A stretch of DNA of 64,000 bases from Lachnospiraceae bacterium A4 (GTDB lineage: Bacteria > Bacillota > Clostridia > Lachnospirales > Lachnospiraceae). The translations under genes and the position numbers were made by a program. Under the pieces are notes generated by a model. That model searched no databases, was not told the DNA's origin, and worked only from the letters and a program-made list of their open reading frames with translations. Location: contig KE159538.1 of NCBI GenBank assembly GCA_000403215.2, forward strand, positions 102,927 to 166,926. The letters run 5' to 3'. Within the stretch, counting starts at the first letter, position 1. Every line of letters starts with the position of its first letter. Of this stretch, positions 26,806 through 34,437 are shown in pieces.

Positions 26806-27405
26806 TTACCAATCGCCCCAAAGAACGGATTTTCCGTCTGTCAATTTCCATCCCCTTAATATTTTGTCATATTCTATCCATTCCCCCGCCGCTGTTAATG
26901 TTGCAATATAGCGTTGAACGGAACGCTGCGAAATCTCCAGTTCTTCAGATAACTGAACTGTTGTAATGCCGGGGCAACAGCGGATTTTACTTAATATCAC
27001 AATCGCATTTGCCAGTGTGGCACTGAAATTTACTGTTTTCTTATGGCTACGGTAAGCCGATAAAAGAATATACTTTAAATCCTGACAGAGTTCCTCAAAA
27101 CCGAAATATACTTTTATTCGTTTTTTTAGCTGTTTTGGAACGTCTGTATTTCCCACAACAATAACTGCTTCCAAAGCATTTGTACCTATTTCAAGATAAT
27201 AATTCCACAGCATTTTAAAATCCTCATCTGCTACAGAAGCAGCATGAATTAAAATTGCATATGAGTTACAAGCTACCAAATCTGTAAAGCAGTCTGCTGA
27301 TACCAAAACGCTTTTCTTATCAGGCAGCATTTTCCCTATGATATTTTCCTCTATGACAGTAAATCCACAGGTGAAAATATGTCCGAAGCATTCTTTCACC
27401 TCCAC
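26806..27405 (-). CDS. HTH regulator-like protein, 199 aa
   Basis: The first ~130 residues match nothing I know. The C-terminal ~65 hold an HTH of the HTH_11/DeoR sort (VQLSEELEISQRSVQRYIATL) followed by a wing (GEWIEYDKILRGWKL). It ends 70 bp before the nuclease-like gene on the same strand, so the two probably form a unit. The best start is GTG at 27405: an extended -10 (TGGTATAAT, hexamer 27413-27418) lies only 8 bp upstream, suggesting a leaderless message. It could regulate the nuclease or work with it. Confidence 0.7.
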   Translation of the reverse strand: MEVKECFGHIFTCGFTVIEENIIGKMLPDKKSVLVSADCFTDLVACNSYAILIHAASVADEDFKMLWNYYLEIGTNALEAVIVVGNTDVPKQLKKRIKVYFGFEELCQDLKYILLSAYRSHKKTVNFSATLANAIVILSKIRCCPGITTVQLSEELEISQRSVQRYIATLTAAGEWIEYDKILRGWKLTDGKSVLWGDW

Positions 27406-27497
27406 TATCCAAATTATACCACAACATCATGCCAACAGTATTGCGTAATGCCAAAAAAAATATTTTCCAGGCATTTATTTTTAATTTTGAAAAATGA

Positions 27498-27525
27498 TTG
27501 ACTATTTTCAGAGATACGGTATTTA
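27498..27525 (+). promoter_or_regulatory. Promoter of the ToxI-like RNA
   Basis: TTGACT (27498-27503), 16-bp spacer, TATTTA (27520-27525), immediately before the structured RNA. Confidence 0.5.
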
Positions 27526-27530
27526 TTATT

Positions 27531-27627
27531 AGTGGTGAGTCCTACCGCAAAGTGGACTGCTAAAAGCGTTAGCAACTCTAATGGAGTTACTACACAAATG
27601 GCTATGTGGAAACGCATAGCCATTTTT
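27531..27627 (+). ncRNA. Type III antitoxin-like RNA (ToxI-like) with its terminator
   Basis: Two small modules can each form an H-type pseudoknot. In the first, GGT (27534-27536) pairs with ACC and the loop AGTCC (27538-27542) pairs with GGACT (27554-27558). In the second, TTAG (27569-27572) pairs with CTAA (27578-27581) and the loop AACT pairs with AGTT (27585-27588). A terminator follows (AATGGCTATG / CATAGCCATT, 27597-27624, then TTTTT), directly before the toxin start. Pseudoknot RNA, terminator, then toxin is the toxIN order. The modules are not clear tandem copies, which is atypical. Confidence 0.6.
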
Positions 27628-27640
27628 AACGAGGAGATAT

Positions 27641-27888
27641 ATGCAGACAGATTTTAAATTATACAAGGTGGATATGAAATATATCCGTAATCTACATAAT
27701 ATAGATGATAAAGTGCTTTCTGTTTCGCCACAAGCAGAACATGAAAAATTCTATGGACTTTTCTAAAATTGAAAGTTATGTACTTTGGAACTGGAATGGT
27801 GTCAGACGAAAAATGAGGTAATCTGCAATAAAGCCAATGTCCTGAATAAGAAATACCACGCAACAATATATTCATCTGTTTTTCTGTT
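27641..27888 (+). pseudogene. ToxN/AbiQ family toxin, decayed (type III TA)
   Basis: GAGGAG and ATG at 27641 open a 41-codon ORF (MQTDFKLYKVDMKYIRN, then LHNIDDKVLSVSPQ) that matches the start of ToxN/AbiQ endoribonucleases, including the SVSPQ segment. It stops at 27766. In another frame from ~27774, KLCTLELEWCQTKNEV then ICNKANVLNKKYH matches the toxin's C-terminal helix. About 65-75 central residues are missing, so the toxin is inactive through an internal deletion and a frame change. The IS element then lies right after it. Family assignment is from recall of ToxN sequences. Confidence 0.6.
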
Positions 27889-29507
27889 ACTTGAGAGTAA
27901 AAAGTTCTATCAAAAAAATAACTCTTCCATATGGATTTATGGTATCTTTAAGTTACCACACTTAAGAAAGATACAAACACCACGGAAAGAGTTATTTCAT
28001 GTGTGAGTTTACCATACTTTCCAGTGGTTGACCATACGATTATGATGAATTTTATTGAAATTGTTTTATGCCACTTTGAATCCTGTTTCTCCCGAAAAGC
28101 TGCTTTCCGCTGGTTTGTTACCATTACGGTCGGCTTTATGCTGCGTTCCGATAAACTTGGACTTACTTCTGTTATCCGTGACCTTGCCCTCAGCCCAGGT
28201 TCTTATGATTCCATGCTGCATTTTTTCAGGGCATCCTCCTGGTCACTGGAAGATATACGCAGACGCTGGTTTTCAGCCGTCATGGATCATGCACCTCTTT
28301 ATAGGGAAGGCGGCTTCCATGTTCTTGTAGGCGATGGGGTAAAGCAGTCAAAAGAAGGACGCCGGATGCCGGGAGTCAAAAAACTGTTCCAGGAATCTGA
28401 AAATTCCGCAAAGCCTGAGTACATCCACGGGCATATGTTTGGAGGACTTGGCATTCTGGCTGGAAGTGTCCGCAGCTGGGCATGTATCCCCTTAAGCATC
28501 CGGCTCCACGACGGCCTTCAGGCTGCCAGGGAGTGGAAGGACGCGGCTGTTTCCAGCTCCTCCCATGTAATACAGATGGTAGAGGATGCTTATCAGGCTG
28601 CCCTCACATTTGGGGATTGTCTGCTCCTGCTGGACAGATATTTCCTTACCGTCCCGGCCCTTGAAAAGCTGAAAACACTTAACAGCAGCGGGGCGGCGCA
28701 CATGGAGATCATTACCAAGGCAAAGAAATCCTGCACAGCATATGAAAAACCCGGCCCCCGGAAACCCGGAAGGGGACGTCCTCCCAAAAAGGGAGCCGCT
28801 GTCCGCCTGAAAGAATTATTCACCTCCCAAAAGGAACAGTTCCAGGATGCAGAGATTGAGCTTTATGGGAAGAAGGAATCCATCCGTTACTACTGCATTG
28901 ACCTGCTGTGGGGGCAGAAGCTTTATCAGGAGCTGCGGTTTGTGCTGGTGGAAATGGATGGCATCCAGAGCATCCTGGCAAGCACCAGCCTGGCACTGGA
29001 GCCGCTGTCGGTCATCCGGCTTTACAGTTACCGGTTCCGGATCGAATGCACCTTCCGGGAGCTGAAACAGCAGGTTGGCGCATTCTGCTATCATTTCTGG
29101 TCAAAGCATATGCCAAAATTGAGTTATTACCAGAAGAAAGATGAACCGTCACCCCTTGAACGTGTGGGAAATGAAAAATCCCGCCGGAAAGTATTGGAAA
29201 CGGTACGTGCTATTGAGATGCATATGGCACTGTCCTGTATTGCAATGGGAATACTGCAGAGCGTTTCCATTCGTTTTGCCGGAGAGTTCCACCCCGGGCA
29301 GATACGTTACCAGAGGACGCCTTCCAGGGGGCGGATGTCAGAAGCCGCTGTCATGCACTATCTGCGGAAACATTTTTTCCGCCTTTTAGGAAAACAGCCA
29401 GAATTATGCATAACGCAGATAATTCAGGAACAGCAGGATGAGTCCGGAACCTACTGGGGTTCACGGGCTTCTTAAGCAGCGCAAACTTTTTACTCACAAG
29501 TTCTGTT
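27883..29507 (+). mobile_element. Complete IS element with terminal inverted repeats and 6-bp target duplication
   Basis: Inverted repeats ACTTGAGAGTAAAAAGTT (27889-27906) and the complement of AACTTTTTACTCACAAGT (29484-29501), 17 of 18 matching. Direct repeats TCTGTT flank it at 27883-27888 and 29502-29507. The element is about 1,613 bp and encodes one transposase. It is visibly richer in GC than the surrounding AT-rich DNA, which suggests recent arrival. Confidence 0.85.
28003..29475 (+). CDS. DDE transposase, IS4-like
   Basis: 490 aa if started at GTG 28003. The likely catalytic triad is Asp in VLVGDGVKQ, Asp in CLLLLDRYF, and Glu in YRFRIECTFRELKQQ (the Y-2-R-x-E type signature of IS4-family enzymes). 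A Pro/Arg/Lys-rich loop (GPRKPGRGRPPKKG) lies in between. The frame is intact end to end and lies inside perfect element ends, so it may be active. Alternative starts are possible because no strong RBS is seen. Confidence 0.9.
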   Translation: MSLPYFPVVDHTIMMNFIEIVLCHFESCFSRKAAFRWFVTITVGFMLRSDKLGLTSVIRDLALSPGSYDSMLHFFRASSWSLEDIRRRWFSAVMDHAPLYREGGFHVLVGDGVKQSKEGRRMPGVKKLFQESENSAKPEYIHGHMFGGLGILAGSVRSWACIPLSIRLHDGLQAAREWKDAAVSSSSHVIQMVEDAYQAALTFGDCLLLLDRYFLTVPALEKLKTLNSSGAAHMEIITKAKKSCTAYEKPGPRKPGRGRPPKKGAAVRLKELFTSQKEQFQDAEIELYGKKESIRYYCIDLLWGQKLYQELRFVLVEMDGIQSILASTSLALEPLSVIRLYSYRFRIECTFRELKQQVGAFCYHFWSKHMPKLSYYQKKDEPSPLERVGNEKSRRKVLETVRAIEMHMALSCIAMGILQSVSIRFAGEFHPGQIRYQRTPSRGRMSEAAVMHYLRKHFFRLLGKQPELCITQIIQEQQDESGTYWGSRAS

Positions 29508-29534
29508 ATAAGTCTCTTTATTTCGATTTACTAA

Positions 29535-29723
29535 CATAATAACTTTTCCATTCTCCCCTATCACATTGACCTTTTAGGTGTTACAAATAAGATTCAATCA
29601 AAGGATAGCCAATTGGCAATGAACAAACTACATAATCTTTATACATTTTCGGTAAAATTAACACGAGATGTTCAAATTGAGGAAAATGAGGACATACAAT
29701 TCAAAATCTTTAAGATATTGTGA
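29535..29723 (+). pseudogene. Remnant reading frame after the IS element
   Basis: Open for 62 codons between stops with no proper start. The visible stretch LGVTNKIQSKDSQLAMN and then VQIEENEDIQFKIFKIL looks coding. Its TGA overlaps the GTG of the next ORF (GTGA), as in coupled genes. It is not recognisable as part of ToxN, so it is probably the 3' end of another truncated gene. Confidence 0.4.
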
Positions 29724-29983
29724 ACGAAATCATCCAAAACAGTGTACTATGTGAATATTTAAGAAAAGATTTTGATAATTTTTATTTTTTAAACTTTCTG
29801 AATGATTGTCATTTTTGCGGCGAAATGTTAATGAATGGATTTCAAATTATACAAGAAGAAGCTGGTAGAAAAATAGATGAGAAATTGTATCAGAAATTTA
29901 GTTGGCATATGAATTTTGTAAATGCTGAATTAGATAGAAAAAATGAAAAGAAGGATAGAAAGTATCGCCTATCGATGCTTTAA
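29720..29983 (+). CDS. Hypothetical protein, 87 aa
   Basis: GTG start overlapping the upstream frame's stop. The product (MNEIIQNSVLCEYLRKDF at the start, DRKNEKKDRKYRLSML at the end) is rich in aromatic and charged residues and has two close cysteines (CHFC). Family unknown to me. AT-rich, within the accessory region, and possibly itself a remnant since its presumed partner upstream is broken. Confidence 0.45.
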   Translation: MNEIIQNSVLCEYLRKDFDNFYFLNFLNDCHFCGEMLMNGFQIIQEEAGRKIDEKLYQKFSWHMNFVNAELDRKNEKKDRKYRLSML

Positions 29984-30107
29984 TACACTTATATGCAAAT
30001 AGCTTATCAAACATATATTAGCATGAATGAATAAGATACAATTTTAAAAAGGAAAATCTTAAAGGAAAAAGTCGGAAACACTTTAATTCTTATTCCGGAC
30101 AATCAAA

Positions 30108-30161
30108 AAGACCATGTGCCGCGGCAGGACTTTTCCTGCATCTGCGTCGCCACATGGTCTT
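30108..30161 (-). terminator. Strong hairpin, terminator for the REVT-repeat gene
   Basis: Outer stem AAGACCATGTG / CACATGGTCTT (11 bp) with an inner GCAGG / CCTGC. On the minus strand TTTTTG follows, about 117 bp after the stop at 30279. The remainder of 29984-30278 shows nothing else. Confidence 0.7.
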
Positions 30162-30278
30162 AATTTCCCCAAATATAAAACGATACCACAAAAAAACAGA
30201 ATTACGCTAATGTCTGTCTGAGCGATTTTCCCTTGTACTCATTTGAATTGCAACACCTTTTTTTCCTGATTACTCCTT

Positions 30279-31184
30279 TTATAGGTATTCTTCCGCCTCT
30301 TTCTCGGAAATACCGTATACTTTTACAATTGCATTTTTAATCTCCGTATCACTTTGCGCACTATCCCTAAAGAATGTGACTAATGATTTAATTCCTTCTC
30401 TTGTTACCTCTCTTGTTACCTCTCTTGTTACTTCCCTCGTTACCTCTCTCGTTACTTCTTCTTTAACATTTTCTTTTATTTTGTTAATCTCCGGTTCCAT
30501 AATCTCCAACAATGCCTGACACATATTCTCATCTCCTCTCAGCTCATCTACGACCTGTCTGTTCGCACTGACGCTTACCTGCAGTACGGAATCCGCTAGC
30601 TCCCTGTCAAACTTTGTATTCATTTTTTCAATCTTTTCAAGCAGCCTTCTCATCTGCTCCTTCTGCATTTCCCTTGACAGCGCCTTAAGCCATATGTGCG
30701 CTTCCTCATTTAATTCCTTTATGACAATAATCTGCGTCGGAAACAGTACTGTATCCGTTACATAATAAATCCCCCTGTATGGGTTTATATATGCAATTCC
30801 GTGCTCCTTAAAGTATGATAACGTTCCTTCGGGTTTTTCCTCGCGGATTAGTGACACCGTGATGTCATCCGCCTTACGCTCATCTACCGTTTTTCCGTAT
30901 GCCTTATACAGGCACGCATATGCGGCTGCCTTGTAAAACGTGTCAATGTTGAGGTGGTCCCTCGGCGATTTATACTCCACAATATTATGCCCGCGGAACA
31001 GTTTCCCTATTTCATTTGTAATCTGTACGTCCGGCTCCTTCTTTATGACCAGCAGGTCAACCTCCAGCGGCTTTGTATTCAGGTTGTATTCCTTATGGTA
31101 TACCAAATCCGCCCTGTTCTGCGCCAGCTCCAAATCCATCGCCGACACAAACGCCGCGTGCCACTGTATCTTCGTATCTTCCAT
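30279..31184 (-). CDS. PD-(D/E)XK-like hypothetical protein with REVT tandem repeats
   Basis: 301 aa. An Asp in PLEVDLLVIKK and NIVEYKSP (ExK) spaced as in PD-(D/E)XK folds suggest a nuclease-like N-terminal half. The middle is helical and charged (KALSREMQKEQMRRLLEKIE). Near the C-terminus the tetrapeptide REVT is repeated from a 60-bp array of 12-bp units, followed by a helical tail. AAAGGAG precedes the ATG. I believe related multi-copy genes occur in Lachnospiraceae, but I cannot name a function. It stands alone with its own terminator. Confidence 0.75.
   Translation of the reverse strand: MEDTKIQWHAAFVSAMDLELAQNRADLVYHKEYNLNTKPLEVDLLVIKKEPDVQITNEIGKLFRGHNIVEYKSPRDHLNIDTFYKAAAYACLYKAYGKTVDERKADDITVSLIREEKPEGTLSYFKEHGIAYINPYRGIYYVTDTVLFPTQIIVIKELNEEAHIWLKALSREMQKEQMRRLLEKIEKMNTKFDRELADSVLQVSVSANRQVVDELRGDENMCQALLEIMEPEINKIKENVKEEVTREVTREVTREVTREVTREGIKSLVTFFRDSAQSDTEIKNAIVKVYGISEKEAEEYL
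30397..30456. repeat. Five 12-bp coding tandem repeats
   Basis: Five units of TCTCTTGTTACC (top strand) with slight variation in the last three. Each unit encodes REVT on the minus strand. Unit length is a multiple of three, so copy-number changes keep the frame. Confidence 0.9.
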
Positions 31185-31251
31185 AGCAGTCTCCTTTGTT
31201 GATTACAGTATATCTTATATGCATTTTCTTTTCAAGCACGACTTTACAACT

Positions 31252-31598
31252 TTACAGATGATACCCTCGTTGCCGAACCAACTGTTTTAAGGAATTCATT
31301 ACCGCTTTTGATTTTATGTGGTTTTCGATATTTTTCACGAAAAGGGCATAAAATACCTGCTCCCGAATCTGGCTGCTAAGGGCCAGACGGAATTCCTGTA
31401 GGCTTTCTGTGCGGTACTTTGAATATACTTCATCCCGATATGGCAGTATTTTCATTGCACAGTATGTGATGTTGATCAGGTTGACCAGCATTTCTATACC
31501 CTTCCGGCTGCGCACCATGTAACTGCATAGTGACCAGAATGTTTTCTGTTCGCAGTAACGAACCTCTATGTTCCATCTGATCGTATCTCTGATTATCT
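31252..31598 (-). pseudogene. Transposase C-terminal fragment
   Basis: In one frame RWNIEVRYCEQKTFWSL continues through CSYMVRSRKGIEMLVNLIN to ILPYRDEVYSKY, which resembles the end of a DDE transposase (E-x6-like helix then C-terminal tail). No N-terminal part is present. It joins the FRG-domain fragment near 31598, so an old insertion followed by deletion is likely. Confidence 0.6.
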
Positions 31599-31885
31599 AA
31601 AGGAAAACTCTCATCAGACAAATACTTTATAGCTGCATCGATTAGATGGTTCTTATCTGTCATACTGAATCTTGGGAGACAGGATAACAGCAATGCCCGG
31701 TCACTGTCCGCATATGCTATCTCATCTGAATTTATATGGAACACAAACACCATTCCCTCGTCACAAGCTGAATCACCGTAATTCTTGCATGCGAAGAAAA
31801 GAGCGACTAAAGGATTTGATGTAATATCAAGCTCCAGATAATTAACCACGCTTTTTCTGGCATTCAGCTCGTCAGATTTACCCTT
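31599..31885 (-). pseudogene. FRG-domain protein fragment
   Basis: YLELDITSNPLVALFFACKN and DEGMVFVFHI match the FRG domain core, a family of unknown activity often found near phage-defence genes. A stop lies upstream of KGKSDELNARKS, so the N-terminus is missing, and the C-terminus runs into the transposase fragment near 31598. The gene is broken at both ends. Confidence 0.6.
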
Positions 31886-32058
31886 CGGAATGAACTACTT
31901 TTTTCAAGCTATACAACGCATAGGGGTCTGCACTGGACAAGGGGAGGGGGCAAAACCGTGACCACAGGGGTTATTTTTGTGGGTGGGCGCTGTTGGGTGG
32001 CTCTTCCATTCGTTGGCATTTCTCTGTTCTGATTTTCCCCGATTTGAATTTACCATTT

Positions 32059-32505
32059 TTATAAAGATATGAACATTCCATATTCCTTTGGCACATTTAA
32101 AACTCCATCTATTGTATTTTCCATCAGAATATCTTTTGTTACTTGCTTAGGAACTGTTAAGGAATAACTTTTTAATAGTGCGCAGGATTTTTCTTCGAGA
32201 GTGCCGCTCAAAAATCAGGCGCATAGCGGGCTATGTAACTGATTTTTGAGTGGTGCTATCGGAGAAAAAGACAAACAATATGAAAAGTTATTTTTGGACA
32301 GTTCCTTAGGCACACTATTCAAAGATGTCATACTGGAAAGCGAATAAATATAATCCACCATAACATCTATATTAGGAACTGCCAATGAATCAATATATTC
32401 TTTTTTTCAACTTTTGAAAAAGTTTTACTTAAAATCTCATATCCATTTTGAAGTGTAAAATGCTTATTTATGTTATCCTTGATATACGCAAGCAGCCCTC
32501 CCATA
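32059..32505 (-). pseudogene. SAM-dependent methyltransferase C-terminal remnant, split by a MITE
   Basis: Reading on the minus strand: GYEILSKTFSKVEKK, then after a one-base slip in an A-run YIDSLAVPNIDVMVDYIYSL, then the MITE, then KQVTKDILMENTIDGVLNVP ending KEYGMFISL and a stop at 32059. The pattern resembles the C-terminal part of class I methyltransferases. Removing the insert restores a continuous frame across the site. The N-terminal SAM-binding part is absent. Nothing recognisable is seen at 31890-32058. Confidence 0.55.
32146..32310. mobile_element. Palindromic MITE, about 160 bp, inserted in the methyltransferase remnant
   Basis: Long imperfect palindrome: the left arm GGAACTGT ... 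AATAACTTTT ... CTCAAAAATCA matches the complement of the right arm, around the centre CATAGC-GGG-CTATG. Direct repeats CTTAGG flank it (32146-32151 and 32305-32310). It has no coding capacity, fitting a non-autonomous element moved by a transposase encoded elsewhere. Confidence 0.75.
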
Positions 32506-32530
32506 TAACTCCGTTATACAGAAGGGCTGC
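32492..32530 (-). terminator. Hairpin downstream of the GH88 gene
   Basis: GCAGCCCT / AGGGCTGC outer stem with an inner TATAAC / GTTATA stem, 30 bp after the GH88 stop. No clear U-run follows, so it may act as an mRNA 3' stabiliser rather than a full terminator of the glycan locus. Confidence 0.5.
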
Positions 32531-32559
32531 CCAACATTTAATGTATTATCTATTCTTTT

Positions 32560-33735
32560 TTACCAGTAAGGCTTCCAGTCTCTATGGATTCTGACAAGTC
32601 CCTCGAGATAATAGTAATCTCCCCAGGTATTACACTCATCGACACCACGGTTTGCGCAGGGATTCTCATCGGACTTTCTGGCGTAGGTGCCGTGCATCAA
32701 CAGTCCATTGGACTGTTCTTTGGAAGTGACCGCACAGTGGTTTCGCAGCGCAAGCAAAAGCCGCTTTGCCATATCCTGATAGTACTGCACTTTCCCGTCA
32801 GTCATATGTCTTGCCATCTCGAGCATACCGCAGGCTGCAATCGCCGCGGAGGAGGAATCTCTCGGCTCAGTGCTGCCATCGTCAAAATCAAAATCCCAGT
32901 AAGGAATCAAGTCGGACGGCAGATGCAGCAGAAAATACTCTGTCACTTTCTCGAAAATCTCCAGATATGCCGTATCCTTGATATAGCGGTATGCCATCGC
33001 AGATCCATAAATTCCCCACGCCTGACCTCTCGTCCACGCAGATCCGTGCCGGTGTCCCTGATGCGTCACGCCCTTTACCGGCTCTCCTGTCTCGGGATTA
33101 AAAAAATACGTGTGATAGGTCGAATAATCCGGGCGCACAATGCAGCGCATCGCGGTTGTGATATGCGCCCTGGCATGGTCTGCATACTTCGCATTTCCCG
33201 TCACTTCCGATGCCCAGAACAGCAGCGGCATATTGAGCAGGCAGTCGATGATCAGACGATAATTGTCCGGCGCGCCAAGCTGTCCCCATGCCTGAAAAAA
33301 CTGTCCTTTCTCACAGAAGCGGCTCATCAGGTTATCAGCGGCGAGAAGCGCCGCCTTCTTTGCAGTCTCGTTCCCGGTGAGCTGCCATGCTGCCACACAG
33401 GAGGGCGAGTATAAAAATCCCATATCATGATGGTCTACATCCACCCGTTTGAGAATCCTGTCCAGAAAGCTTTCTACCTGAACCTCTCCTGCATGTTTTA
33501 ATTTTTCATCCCCGGTCTCCTCATAGGCAAGCCAGATTTCCCCTGTCCAGAATCCTGTTGTCCACTCTATATTTTCTGATTTTGGATAAAAGTTATCTTG
33601 GCTGTTTGAGTCTGGAAAGCAGTCTGTAAATTCATCCACATTTCCTTCTACTAGGGAAACTGCTAACTGTAACGCTTCCTTTGCCTGTTCCTCATTCATC
33701 ATATCATATGAGACCAAACTTTCCTTTGTCTGCAT
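32560..33735 (-). CDS. GH88 unsaturated glucuronyl hydrolase
   Basis: 391 aa, an (alpha/alpha)6-barrel hydrolase that removes the 4,5-unsaturated uronic acid left by polysaccharide lyases. Visible: WTTGFWTGEIWLAYE, VDHHDMGFLYSPS and NYRLIIDCLLNMPLL (the two Asp-bearing motifs of the active site), HQGHRHGSAWTRGQAWGIYG and RDSSSAAIAACGMLEM. The profile fits unsaturated chondroitin disaccharide/UGL hydrolases; GH105 is less likely. AAAGGGG before the ATG at 33735. No signal peptide, so it is cytoplasmic and works on imported oligosaccharides. Last gene of the glycan locus. Confidence 0.9.
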   Translation of the reverse strand: MQTKESLVSYDMMNEEQAKEALQLAVSLVEGNVDEFTDCFPDSNSQDNFYPKSENIEWTTGFWTGEIWLAYEETGDEKLKHAGEVQVESFLDRILKRVDVDHHDMGFLYSPSCVAAWQLTGNETAKKAALLAADNLMSRFCEKGQFFQAWGQLGAPDNYRLIIDCLLNMPLLFWASEVTGNAKYADHARAHITTAMRCIVRPDYSTYHTYFFNPETGEPVKGVTHQGHRHGSAWTRGQAWGIYGSAMAYRYIKDTAYLEIFEKVTEYFLLHLPSDLIPYWDFDFDDGSTEPRDSSSAAIAACGMLEMARHMTDGKVQYYQDMAKRLLLALRNHCAVTSKEQSNGLLMHGTYARKSDENPCANRGVDECNTWGDYYYLEGLVRIHRDWKPYW

Positions 33736-33794
33736 ACGGAACACCCCTTTCTATTCTAAATATTTCTGAAAATATTTTGAGAAGGTTCTCTGCT

Positions 33795-34409
33795 TCACGC
33801 AGGATCAACTTCGATAACCTTTCTCAAATTTGCCCTAAGCTCTGTCACATTTCCGTAATATACACAGCCGTTCATGCCAAGCCTCTTTGCCGCTTCCACA
33901 TTCACAGGTGTATCATCGACAAAAAAGCACTCCGCTGGGTTGAGCGAAAATGTCTCGAATAAATTAAGATACGCGGACGCCTCTGGCTTAATCAAACCAT
34001 GCTCGCAGGATATCCAGATTCCGTTCATGTATTCTATGGATTTGATATACTTGCTAAATACCCTGAAGCGGTGCGGGATATTCGACATCAAGTACAAGCC
34101 ATATCCCCTCTCTGACAGTTCTTTGACCAGTTTCTCCATTGGCGGATTTGGCAGCTGCACCATTCTGAACTCTCTGATAAAACGCGCTACCGTGTCATGC
34201 AGGTGCGCAGGCACTCTCTGGCAGATTGCAGCGATCGCCTCATCATCAGTGATGCTTCCCCTGTCCATTTGCACCCATTCCACAGATGTACAGACATGGT
34301 TCTTTATCCAGCAAAAATCCTCCTCGTTATCCACATATCTGAAAATATAGTCTCTGGCGTTATAAATCGTCAGTACATTTCCCATATCAAAAACAATATT
34401 TTTTATCAT
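33795..34409 (-). CDS. HAD-superfamily phosphatase (YihX-like)
   Basis: 204 aa. Motif I FDMGNVL begins at residue 7, motif II is YLMSNI, and the end has FFVDDTPVNVEAAKRLGM (motif IV). This subfamily dephosphorylates sugar phosphates such as hexose-1-phosphates. GAGGAGG before the ATG. Between the lyase and GH88 genes, it could act on the sugar-1-phosphate made by the GH112 enzyme, but that is inference. Confidence 0.88.
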   Translation of the reverse strand: MIKNIVFDMGNVLTIYNARDYIFRYVDNEEDFCWIKNHVCTSVEWVQMDRGSITDDEAIAAICQRVPAHLHDTVARFIREFRMVQLPNPPMEKLVKELSERGYGLYLMSNIPHRFRVFSKYIKSIEYMNGIWISCEHGLIKPEASAYLNLFETFSLNPAECFFVDDTPVNVEAAKRLGMNGCVYYGNVTELRANLRKVIEVDPA

Positions 34410-34437
34410 GTTGAACCTCCTCTGATTCTCATAAAAC

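Noticed and set aside
27414..27623. Minus-strand ORF over the ToxI-like RNA
   Set aside because: It reads through the hairpins and terminator of the RNA on the other strand and lacks an RBS and coding-like composition.
29535..29723. C-terminal part of the ToxN toxin beyond the IS
   Set aside because: Removing the IS puts a stop (TTA TAA) right at the junction, and the residues do not resemble the ToxN end.
30397..30456. CRISPR-like array
   Set aside because: The 12-bp units abut without spacers and encode REVT in frame; it is a coding tandem repeat.
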